Below, piece by piece: positions 1-6,426 of a stretch of 8,360 nucleotides of DNA; position 1 is the first letter of the stretch; the number at the start of each line of letters is the position of its first letter. This DNA is from Deltaproteobacteria bacterium (GTDB taxonomy: Bacteria; Desulfobacterota; Syntrophobacteria; BM002). The stretch lies in NCBI GenBank assembly GCA_020350905.1, contig CP070843.1, positions 519,765-528,124 on the forward strand, given 5' to 3'. The translations under genes were made by a program, and so were the position numbers. A model generated the notes under the pieces. The model ran no database searches and had not been told where the DNA came from. It saw only the letters and a list, made by a program, of their open reading frames with translations.

Positions 1-47
1 AGTGAACTCAGAGTTCGGAAGCAGATGATCAGGAGAGCATTACCATC

Positions 48-620
48 ATGCTAAAGAGACTTAGGGAACAGATTTTGAGGAAGACAAAGGGAGAGCACAA
101 AGAGGTGGCGGTGAAAAATCGCCAGGCTCAGGCCCTTAGAAAAAGAATCGAGAGGCAGACCAAGGCGATCGCCTTCGCCGAGGCCGGTCTGCATGAGGAC
201 GCCCAGAACCTAATTCGAACTGAACTGGCTGAAAAGAGTAAGGTACTGGTGGTGGGTCACGAGGACACCTTTTCCCAGCCAGTGATACAATACGCAGTGG
301 GGCTTGCCGAGCGCATGGGCTACGAAATCTTAGCCCTGAGTGTGAGCCCGGTGCGAACTGAATCATCCACCCTGGAGCCCTATTGTGACATGGTTTGTGA
401 GCAGTTTCGGGCGAGAAGCGAAGAGAGTACGGCCGGGTTCCGCTGTGCTTGCAAAGAAAAAGGAATCTCTTTTAGCCATGTGATCAAATTCGGCGAGGTC
501 GACCAGTGCATTAAGGAAATTCACCAGGAGCGGTTTCGGGTGGAATTCGTGGTCACCGAGCCGGAGAGTTGTCCCGACGAAGGGAACGTAACGATTCCCG
601 TGTTCTGTATGGCTCGCTAG
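48..620 (+). CDS. Universal stress protein-like (Usp/UspA-fold) cytosolic protein
   Basis: This 190-residue soluble protein has two parts. Residues 1-64 are very basic and helical (many K, R and Q). Residues 65-190 look like a single Usp-type alpha/beta fold: a first strand KVLVVGHED (65-73), an amphipathic helix (about 76-90), a second strand EILALSV (93-99), later alternating helices and strands (VEFVV 165-169), and a final strand IPVFCM (183-188). The glycine-rich G-2x-G-9x-G(S/T) ATP-binding loop of ATP-binding Usp proteins is not visible, so nucleotide binding is doubtful. The start is supported by AGGAGAG at 31-37. Usp-like proteins often accompany ion or organic-anion transporters, and here a SLC13 permease lies just beyond on the opposite strand. 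A regulatory role toward that transporter is inference. The fold assignment is by pattern only and is moderately sure; the substrate or partner is unknown. Confidence 0.62.
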   Translation: MLKRLREQILRKTKGEHKEVAVKNRQAQALRKRIERQTKAIAFAEAGLHEDAQNLIRTELAEKSKVLVVGHEDTFSQPVIQYAVGLAERMGYEILALSVSPVRTESSTLEPYCDMVCEQFRARSEESTAGFRCACKEKGISFSHVIKFGEVDQCIKEIHQERFRVEFVVTEPESCPDEGNVTIPVFCMAR

Positions 621-721
621 CCTTACAGCCACTTACAGATGAACGCGCGGATGTCGCCCCGCCAGCCCCTCGCGGCTTTAAATCACCATTTTCATATCCT
701 TTCAGGAAAAAGAGGAGTTGC

Positions 722-811
722 ATGGACGCTCGTTTCATTTTCGGTCTGGTTTTGATCTTGTTCACCATTGGGCTTTGCTTCTATTATAGGAAAGGAAGCA
801 ACAAGAAATAG
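722..811 (+). CDS. 29-residue single-span membrane peptide
   Basis: A short gene starting ATG at 722 with a purine-rich AGAGGAG ribosome site at 711-717, and ending TAG at 809-811. The product has four residues (MDAR), one hydrophobic span of about 18 residues (FIFGLVLILFTIGLCFYY, 5-22), and a strongly basic tail ending RKGSNKK. By the positive-inside rule the C-terminus should be cytosolic and the N-terminus periplasmic. It lies 101 bp after the Usp-like gene, probably in the same transcript, and 56 bp before the tail of the convergent SLC13 permease. I do not recognise a family. Small one-span proteins of this kind are sometimes subunits or modulators of transporters. A longer reading of the same frame starting at 569 overlaps the Usp gene and has no ribosome site, so the short form is preferred. 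Confidence 0.55.
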   Translation: MDARFIFGLVLILFTIGLCFYYRKGSNKK

Positions 812-867
812 GGAGAGTTATCAACGCCCACTCGCCTTCCCCTCGCTTCTTTGCAAGATCTTACCCC

Positions 868-2682
868 TCATTTGATCCCATAAAACAAGTAGATTACCGT
901 GAGCATGACCGCAAGGAAGACAACGGTCATCACTGCACCGGCTTTGGTGTAGTCCACGGTCCGGTAGCCACCTGGCCTCATAATGAGCGCGTTAACCTGG
1001 TGGGTGGGTAAGATAAAGGTATTAGAAGCGGAAAGACCCACCACCAGGGCCGCCATTCTCGGATCACCGCCTGCCATGACCGCCATGTTCATGCAGAGCG
1101 GTACCAAGAGAACCGTGGCTCCCACATTGGAGATTACGAGGGTAAAAAACGAGGTCAAGACACCGAACACTGCCAGCAGAACTATGGGGGGTGCCGCGCC
1201 GATCAGTTCGAGTATGCCACTGGCCATGTAGGCTGCGGTGCCGGTCTGCTCAAAGGTAACTCCCAGGGGGATGAGCCCGGCTAACAGAAACACCGTCATC
1301 CAGTCCACTGAATGGTAGGCCTCATCCACTGAAAGCACACCGGTAATGATCATCCCCAGCGCTCCGGACAACAACGCCACCGAGAGTTGTACGTTGAAGA
1401 AGATGATCTGACTCAGAGCGACTGCCAGCCAGAGCATGGCGAGTTTGGCCTTTGCCGGCCGCAAGATCTCACCTTCCAGGGGGGTGGTAAAGGTGAAGGG
1501 TCGGGGCAGAGGCTGTCCCCGGATCCGGTGAAATCGGTCCCAAGGGCCCTGAAGTAAAATGGCGTCTCCCATCTTCAATCGTACATGATTGATCCCCGCG
1601 AGATAGAATCTCTCTCCAGCGTGAATTGCTATCGGATTAACTCGGTAGTATTTCTGGAAGCGGACCTCGCCCAGAGTCTTGTTAATCAGTTCGGAGCGGG
1701 GAGAGACCACGACCTCCACCAGACCGGCATTTGTGCGGGCGAATTCATCAACAAAAAAATCCAGCCCATCTTTAAGTTGCCACCCCTTATGTTTGGCGAG
1801 AGCCCTGACATTGGCTTCTTTGCCGATGATGACCAAGTCGTCGCCTGCAGCTATCCGGTTACGTTTCCTCGGCACAAATCTTTTCTTACCCCTGGCAGCA
1901 TTGCCTGTGGCGACTACTGTCACCAAAAAATCCTTACGAATAGCTAGTTCCTCCAAGGTTTGGGGGCCTTCGAAATCCTCGGGAACGTGAAGTTCAAAAA
2001 GATGTATTAGGTCAGGGTAATCGCTTAGGAGGGTTGCTGCCCCACCCCGATCTGTCTCACCATCACTGACTGGCAGGATGAATTTTCCCAAAATCAGAAA
2101 ATAGATGATGACGCTGAGGAGCAGGCAGATGCCGATGGGTGTCTGGCTAAAGAGACCGAACGGCACAAGCTTTTCGCCTTCCAGCACCATGAGGTCGTTG
2201 AGAAGAATGGTGGGGCTGGCTCCCACCAGTGTAAGGGTTCCACCCACGATGGCACAGAAGCCCATGGGCATGAGGATACGGGAAACCGAGATTTCAAGCC
2301 GTTTGCAAATCCGCTGTGCCGCGGGGAGGAACAAAGCGGCCGCGCCTATATTCTGCATCAAGCCGGAGATAGAACCAACAGTACCTGAGATTAAAGCCAT
2401 GAGTCGGCGTTCGCTGCGTCCCGCTAATTTGACAATGGGGTTGGCTACTTTGTTCATAACCCCGGTCTTGTCCAGGCCAGCGCCAATGATAATGACAGCT
2501 ATGATGGAGACTACCGCATTACTGCTGAGTCCCATAAAGGCTTGCTTTGGAGAAATGAGTCCAAGGCTGGGCAGCAGAACCATCATAAGTATGCCCACCA
2601 CGTCCACTCTGACCCACTCGAATACGAAGAGAATGATTACGAAGGCAAGAACAATTAAGGTCATTACCATGTCGGCGGTCAT
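868..2682 (-). CDS. SLC13/DASS-family permease with two TrkA_C (RCK_C) domains
   Basis: This 604-residue inner-membrane protein probably moves an anion such as a dicarboxylate, sulfate or related substrate coupled to cations; the exact substrate cannot be read from sequence. There are two hydrophobic halves (about 7-200 and 413-602) that suggest the inverted-repeat DASS/ArsB transporter fold. Each carries a conserved hairpin-plus-unwound-helix signature: QNIGAAALFLP (110-120) with GASPTILLND (154-163), and SNVGATVLLVP (518-528) with SASNTFILPT (551-560). The first SNT-type motif is replaced by QNIG. The halves are separated by a soluble loop (about 205-400) with two TrkA_C-type modules (about 225-298 and 312-385), each ending in a strand after a G-D (GDDLVIIG 280-287, GDAILLQG 372-379). 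TrkA_C domains elsewhere bind regulatory ligands such as nucleotides. The start ATG (2682) is preceded by GGAGG (complement of 2693-2697). It faces the Lon-like gene across 360 bp and ends tail-to-tail with the Usp/small-membrane block. Confidence 0.86.
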   Translation of the reverse strand: MTADMVMTLIVLAFVIILFVFEWVRVDVVGILMMVLLPSLGLISPKQAFMGLSSNAVVSIIAVIIIGAGLDKTGVMNKVANPIVKLAGRSERRLMALISGTVGSISGLMQNIGAAALFLPAAQRICKRLEISVSRILMPMGFCAIVGGTLTLVGASPTILLNDLMVLEGEKLVPFGLFSQTPIGICLLLSVIIYFLILGKFILPVSDGETDRGGAATLLSDYPDLIHLFELHVPEDFEGPQTLEELAIRKDFLVTVVATGNAARGKKRFVPRKRNRIAAGDDLVIIGKEANVRALAKHKGWQLKDGLDFFVDEFARTNAGLVEVVVSPRSELINKTLGEVRFQKYYRVNPIAIHAGERFYLAGINHVRLKMGDAILLQGPWDRFHRIRGQPLPRPFTFTTPLEGEILRPAKAKLAMLWLAVALSQIIFFNVQLSVALLSGALGMIITGVLSVDEAYHSVDWMTVFLLAGLIPLGVTFEQTGTAAYMASGILELIGAAPPIVLLAVFGVLTSFFTLVISNVGATVLLVPLCMNMAVMAGGDPRMAALVVGLSASNTFILPTHQVNALIMRPGGYRTVDYTKAGAVMTVVFLAVMLTVIYLFYGIK

Positions 2683-2764
2683 TGTGGATGATCCTCCGCG
2701 CTCTAGCTAACCTAGTAACATGTATCCTAGTGCGTCAGCCCAGGGGTAAGAGATGCCAACAAAC

Positions 2765-2785
2765 ATGGTGACGTCACGGCGCCAT
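2765..2785. promoter_or_regulatory. Imperfect 21-bp dyad with perfect GTGACGTCAC core, candidate operator
   Basis: The segment from ATGG (2765-2768) to CCAT (2782-2785) is complementary at 8 of 10 pairs around a centre at 2775. Within it, GTGACGTCAC (2768-2777) is a perfect 10-bp palindrome. It lies 83 bp upstream of the permease start, a plausible operator position. Dyads of this quality arise by chance at moderate frequency in a 360-bp region, so it is only a candidate. Confidence 0.25.
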
Positions 2786-2857
2786 CTATCATAAAAAGGA
2801 TTCGGTTCAATGTAGCAAGAGTTCGGAATAAGAACAAGTTTTAACAAAATCGAAATG

Positions 2858-2866
2858 TGCTATACT
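2858..2866 (+). promoter_or_regulatory. Extended -10 sigma70-type promoter for the Lon-REC gene
   Basis: TGC-TATACT matches the extended -10 form (TGn followed by five of six bases of TATAAT). A TTAACA at 2841-2846 resembles a -35 box but is only 14 bp away, so the promoter would rely mostly on the extended -10. Predicted transcription start is near 2873, giving a leader of about 170 nt before the protease start at 3043. Confidence 0.45.
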
Positions 2867-2876
2867 GCACCGGTGC
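2867..2876. promoter_or_regulatory. Perfect palindrome GCACCGGTGC abutting the -10, candidate operator
   Basis: A perfect 10-bp palindrome begins on the base right after the TATACT hexamer and covers the expected transcription start of the Lon-REC gene. A protein bound here would block initiation. The position is the main argument; a 10-bp palindrome alone is not rare. Confidence 0.3.
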
Positions 2877-2921
2877 CAGTCTGCCGAGCAGTTCTGGACG
2901 GGTTTAGTCTGGATAATGGAA

Positions 2922-2939
2922 CGGCCTTGGGCAAGGCCG
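2922..2939 (+). other. GC-rich hairpin in the Lon-REC mRNA leader
   Basis: CGGCCTT (2922-2928), a GGGC loop, then AAGGCCG (2933-2939) form a perfect 7-bp stem about 50 nt downstream of the predicted transcript start. No U-tract follows, so it is not a standard intrinsic terminator. It could stabilise the leader or be a protein or RNA-level control element. Confidence 0.35.
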
Positions 2940-3042
2940 CAGAAGAGGACGGATTTTCCACTCTTTGAGGGTGAGTGATCTGATTTTGGTAAGTCCATGG
3001 AATCGCAGAAAAAATTTGGGCAGGCAGAAATAAGGGGGGAGC

Positions 3043-5040
3043 ATGGCACTTTTTGGCAAATACGAGGAAAGGCAACAGCTCGAGGAACTTGAGGAGTTGA
3101 GACAGGAGGTACTCGGGGCGCAAATGCCAGAATCGGTGGAGGCCGTCGCTCTCAGGGAATTGGAAAAACTAGAGAAAACTCCTGTGGAGGCAGCTGAATA
3201 TACCATTGGCATCAATCACCTTGAGTATCTGGTGAGTCTGCCGTGGAGTGTCCACACAAAAGACAATCTCGATCTTTCGCGGGCCGAACGAGTTCTCAAT
3301 GAGCAGCACGCAGGCCTCCACCAAGTTAAAGCCAGGATTCTGGAATACCTGGCGGTCAGGACTCTCAAACTCCAGCGAAAACCTAGACTTATGGTGGTGG
3401 ACGATGAGGAAATTGCCCGGACCAATCTGCAGCACATCCTTGAAAAAGAGGGCTACCAGGTAGCCACAGCCGCAAATGGCGTGGAAGCTTTGGAGCAGAT
3501 GAATTCCGCTGGATTTGAGCTGGTGCTCACTGATCTCCGCATGCTTGAGCTCGGCGGAATGGAACTCTTGGAGCACATTAAAAGTCGACATGTCGGCACT
3601 GAGGTGGTCATTATCACAGGCTATGCTTCTGTGGACTCGGCGCTTGAGGCTGTACAAAAGGGCGCCTACCATTATCTCTCAAAACCCTTGAAAATTGATA
3701 AAGTGCGCACAATCGTACAGCAGGCACTGACCGAAACGCAATGGGAGCATAGGCCCAAAGGTCCAGTGTTTTGCTTTAGTGGCCCGCCCGGCACGGGCAA
3801 GACCTCATTGGGAAGATCAATCGCTTCCGCCCTCGGGAGAAAGTTTGTTCGGCTATCTGTCGGTGGGATGAGGGACGACGCCGAGATCAGGGGACATCGC
3901 CGGAGTTACGCAGGCGCCATGCCCGGGCGGATCATCGACGCCATTCGTCAGGTCGGATCCAGGAACCCTGTATTTATGCTGGATGAAATCGACAAGATAG
4001 GCCAAGATTTTCACGGCGACCCGGCCTCGGCCTTGCTAGAGGTTCTGGATCCGGAGCAGAATGACCATTTTCTAGACTACTACCTGGATGTGCCCTTTGA
4101 CCTGTCCAGCGTCATGTTTATTGCCACCGCGAATTATGTGGATCCAATCCCTCGAGCATTGTTGGACCGGCTGGAGGTGCTTACCTTGCCCGGTTATACG
4201 GACCAGGAAAAAAAACAAATCGCCCAGGATTTCCTAGTTCCCAGGCAAATTGAAGCCACCGGCCTCGCCAGTTCTCCCCCCGAGTTCACCAGTGAGGCGG
4301 TGGGGAAGATCATTAGAGCATACACCCGGGAGGCGGGACTCCGGAACCTCGAGCGAGAGATCGGTTCCATCTGTCGCAAAATCGCTCGGGAGATCCTACA
4401 ACAAGGAGGGCAGTCCCGCCCCATGACCGTCACCCCCAAAAAGGTGGAGCAGTACCTCGGTCCGAGGAAGTTCCACTACGAGGTCACCGAGGCTAAAGAC
4501 CGGATTGGCGTTACCACAGGGTTGGTCTGGACCGAGACGGGTGGTGATATCATCTTTGTTGAGGCCGCGAGGATGAAAGGAGAAAAAGGGCTGATTTTGA
4601 CAGGCTCCTTGGGGGAGATGATGCGGGAGTCGGCCCGGGCCGCGCTGAGCTATGTCCGCAGCAATGCAAAGCAATTCCAAATCGCAGAGGACTTTTATGA
4701 CAACCATGATATTCACATTCACGTGCCAGCAGGGGCCATTCCCAAGGATGGGCCCTCGGCAGGTCTCACCATTGCCTTCGCGCTGATATCTCTGCTGACG
4801 GAAAGGCCGGCAAAAAGAGAGGTGGCCATAACCGGTGAGTTGACCCTTGGTGGCAGGATTTTACCAGTAGCGGGGGTAAGGGAAAAAATACTGGCTGCCG
4901 GCAGCGTCGGTGCCAAGACAGTGGTCTTTCCGGCTAAGAATCAGGTGGATTTGGAAAACCTTCGGGATGAGATTCGCGGGGATTTGGAAGTTGTTCTCGC
5001 CGAGAGCGTTGAAGAGGTGGTGGATTTGATTTTACGCTGA
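3043..5040 (+). CDS. Lon-type AAA+ serine protease with an internal receiver (REC) domain
   Basis: A 665-residue ATP-dependent protease related to Lon (peptidase family S16). Order of parts: a charged coiled-coil remnant (about 7-47) and Lon helical segment (48-108, with the NHLEYLVSLPW and VKARILEYLAV signatures); a full REC domain (about 114-230); the AAA+ core (238-470); and the Ser-Lys protease domain (about 478-665). AAA+ residues: Walker A GPPGTGKT with K253, Walker B D314/E315, sensor-1 N364, arginine finger R376, sensor-2 R434. Protease: S572 in KDGPSAG and K615, with the 43-residue spacing of E. coli Lon S679/K722. REC: acid pair D120/D121, phospho-aspartate D164, T192, Y211, K214. 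The whole LAN domain (roughly the first 200-240 residues of E. coli Lon) is absent, and TAA at 3031-3033 blocks upstream extension in frame. The ribosome site is AAGGGGGGAG (3032-3041). It is tail-to-tail with a two-component pair, 18 bp apart. Phospho-control of proteolysis is inference; the catalytic assignments are direct. Confidence 0.93.
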   Translation: MALFGKYEERQQLEELEELRQEVLGAQMPESVEAVALRELEKLEKTPVEAAEYTIGINHLEYLVSLPWSVHTKDNLDLSRAERVLNEQHAGLHQVKARILEYLAVRTLKLQRKPRLMVVDDEEIARTNLQHILEKEGYQVATAANGVEALEQMNSAGFELVLTDLRMLELGGMELLEHIKSRHVGTEVVIITGYASVDSALEAVQKGAYHYLSKPLKIDKVRTIVQQALTETQWEHRPKGPVFCFSGPPGTGKTSLGRSIASALGRKFVRLSVGGMRDDAEIRGHRRSYAGAMPGRIIDAIRQVGSRNPVFMLDEIDKIGQDFHGDPASALLEVLDPEQNDHFLDYYLDVPFDLSSVMFIATANYVDPIPRALLDRLEVLTLPGYTDQEKKQIAQDFLVPRQIEATGLASSPPEFTSEAVGKIIRAYTREAGLRNLEREIGSICRKIAREILQQGGQSRPMTVTPKKVEQYLGPRKFHYEVTEAKDRIGVTTGLVWTETGGDIIFVEAARMKGEKGLILTGSLGEMMRESARAALSYVRSNAKQFQIAEDFYDNHDIHIHVPAGAIPKDGPSAGLTIAFALISLLTERPAKREVAITGELTLGGRILPVAGVREKILAAGSVGAKTVVFPAKNQVDLENLRDEIRGDLEVVLAESVEEVVDLILR

Positions 5041-5053
5041 TTTGCAAATATTT

Positions 5054-5074
5054 AGCATTCAGCTATCAGCATTC
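5054..5074. repeat. Three tandem heptamers AGCATTC/AGCTATC/AGCATTC
   Basis: Three 7-bp units follow each other exactly: AGCATTC (5054-5060), AGCTATC (5061-5067), AGCATTC (5068-5074). They cover the stop codon and last codons of the NtrC-like gene and most of the 18-bp gap to the Lon-REC stop. The array is very short. It could be a remnant of a heptamer-type microsatellite or chance. It may account for the unconserved tail of the regulator. Confidence 0.35.
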
Positions 5075-6426
5075 TCCGCCAGTCCCCAACGTTTTAACTT
5101 TCGCCACAGGGAAACCCGATCGATTCCCAATATCTCCGCGGCCCTCGTCTTGTTGCCGTCCACACGTTTGAGCACCCAGCGGACATATTCATGTTCATTT
5201 TCCTCCAGGGTGGGCAACCGATTGCTTGAATGATGGTAGATGGTGAAGCATAATCGTTCAAGTTCCTGCGGCAAATGCTTAGGCAGAATCTTTCCACTGT
5301 TGCAGAGGGCAACCGCCCGTTCTATGATGTTTTCCAGTTCTCGGATGTTGCCCGGATATTCATAGTTCATCAGGATGTCCATGGCCTCGTCCGAGATGTC
5401 CTCTATGGTCTTCTCCAGAGACTTAGCGTACCGTCTTCGAAAGTGATGTGCCAGGAGCGGGATGTCGTCCCTCCTCTCCGCTAAGGGAGGAAGGTGCAGA
5501 CTGACCACGTTGAGACGGTAGAAGAGATCCTTGCGGAAATCGCCGGCCTCCACCTCTTTTCCCAAGTCCTTGTTGGTGGCGGCGACGACTCGTATATCAA
5601 CTGGGATTGACTGAGTGCCACCGACCCGGAGCAACGACCTGCCCTCGAGCACTCTGAGAAGCTTGACCTGCATGGACAGTGGCATGTCACCTATCTCATC
5701 CAGAAAGACGGTGCCGCCTCCGGCCGCCTCGAGCAGGCCGATTTTGGTTGAGGTGGCCCCGGAATAAGCACCCTTCTCATGGCCAAAGAGTTCATTGGCC
5801 AGAAGTTCCTCGGTGAAACCCCCGCAGTTGACCGCGAGAAAGCGCGCCTCGGCGCGATTACTTTGATGATGTATTGCCCGGGCGATGAGTTCTTTGCCAG
5901 TGCCGGTCTCCCCAAAGATGAGAACGCTGACGTCAGTGGGGGCGAACTGGGCCACCATCTCGTTGATCTCCTGCATCTTATGGTTCTTGCCGATGATCAG
6001 AGGCGACCCCACCCTAGCCTTGTAATCCCGTTTAAGAGCGCGGAGTTCATCCTTGAGCCTTTTCTTCTCCAAGGCTCTCTTGACTACCAGTCGCACTTGA
6101 TCCATTTTATATGGTTTGGGGATGTAGTTGTAGGCGCCCTTCTGCATTGCCTCAATAGCGGTGGCGACCGTGGCGTAGGCGGTGATAATGATCACTTCAG
6201 TTTCGGGATATTGTTCTTTGGTTCTGGTGAGAAGCTCCATTCCGTCCACTTGTTTCATCTTCAGGTCGGTTAGAACCAAATCGAATTCAGAGTCTTCAAG
6301 TATATTCAAGGCTTTGATGCCCCGGTCCACCGCAACGACTTTATGACCCTCTTTACTGAGAACATGTCCGAGGTTCTCCCTGGCAATGTCCTCGTCGTCG
6401 ACAATAAGAATCTTGGCATTTTTCAT
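5059..6426 (-). CDS. NtrC-family sigma54-dependent response regulator
   Basis: A 455-residue three-domain transcription activator. REC domain 1-120: acid pair D10/D11, phospho-aspartate D54, T82, K104. AAA+ domain about 141-380: Walker A GETGTGKE (172-179), sigma54-contact loop GAYSGA (219-224), Walker B FLDEIGD (241-247), arginine-finger region FRKDLFYRL (297-305), and YPGNIREL (357-364). C-terminal Fis-type helix-turn-helix about 412-450 (NKTRAAEILGIDRVSLWRKL). The loop is GAYSGA rather than the usual GAFTGA; both changes are conservative. The proline normally four residues after the phospho-aspartate is K58. ATG overlaps the kinase stop as ATGA (translational coupling), with GGAG (complement of 6437-6440) about 10 nt upstream. 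It should bind enhancer-like sites and, when phosphorylated, hexamerise to open sigma54 promoters. No convincing target promoter is visible inside this window. Confidence 0.94.
   Translation of the reverse strand: MKNAKILIVDDEDIARENLGHVLSKEGHKVVAVDRGIKALNILEDSEFDLVLTDLKMKQVDGMELLTRTKEQYPETEVIIITAYATVATAIEAMQKGAYNYIPKPYKMDQVRLVVKRALEKKRLKDELRALKRDYKARVGSPLIIGKNHKMQEINEMVAQFAPTDVSVLIFGETGTGKELIARAIHHQSNRAEARFLAVNCGGFTEELLANELFGHEKGAYSGATSTKIGLLEAAGGGTVFLDEIGDMPLSMQVKLLRVLEGRSLLRVGGTQSIPVDIRVVAATNKDLGKEVEAGDFRKDLFYRLNVVSLHLPPLAERRDDIPLLAHHFRRRYAKSLEKTIEDISDEAMDILMNYEYPGNIRELENIIERAVALCNSGKILPKHLPQELERLCFTIYHHSSNRLPTLEENEHEYVRWVLKRVDGNKTRAAEILGIDRVSLWRKLKRWGLAENADS

Larger units (their letters stand above)
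2683..3042. other. Divergent intergenic region between permease and Lon-REC genes
   Basis: This 360-bp gap between two divergently read genes holds no convincing gene. It contains a good rightward extended -10 promoter (2858-2866), a perfect 10-bp palindrome GCACCGGTGC next to it (2867-2876), another palindrome GTGACGTCAC (2768-2777) inside a looser 21-bp dyad, and a GC-rich hairpin in the protease leader (2922-2939). I found no persuasive sigma54 site (GG-N10-GC with TGGCAC/TTGC context). The best two spacing matches, at about 2753-2768 and 2766-2780, fit the flanking consensus poorly. A leftward promoter for the permease must also lie here but none stands out. Confidence 0.6.

Noticed and set aside
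1..54. Open frames at the left edge that could be the tail of an upstream gene (one ends at TGA 26-28, another at TAA 52-54)
   Set aside because: Eight and seventeen codons are too few to recognise a protein or choose a frame.
642..684. GC-rich segment after the Usp-like gene as an intrinsic terminator
   Set aside because: The best stem is only about four pairs (CCGC with GCGG) and only three T follow.
569..811. An 80-codon plus-strand frame containing the small membrane peptide
   Set aside because: Its first 51 codons overlap the Usp-like gene and are low-quality sequence without a ribosome site; only the last 29 codons have a good start.
1585..1947. A 120-codon plus-strand frame inside the permease gene
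   Set aside because: It is antisense to a clearly conserved transporter domain and resembles no protein family.
2753..2780. Two possible sigma54 promoters (GG-N10-GC spacing) upstream of the REC-Lon gene
   Set aside because: Beyond the GG and GC pairs, the flanking bases fit TGGCAC and TTGC poorly; such spacing is common by chance.
2916..2978. A 20-codon plus-strand leader ORF before the REC-Lon gene
   Set aside because: No clear Shine-Dalgarno site, and it lies over the leader hairpin; nothing supports translation.
5041..5058. A bidirectional terminator between the REC-Lon and NtrC-like genes
   Set aside because: The gap is only 18 bp and has no stable stem followed by a T-run.
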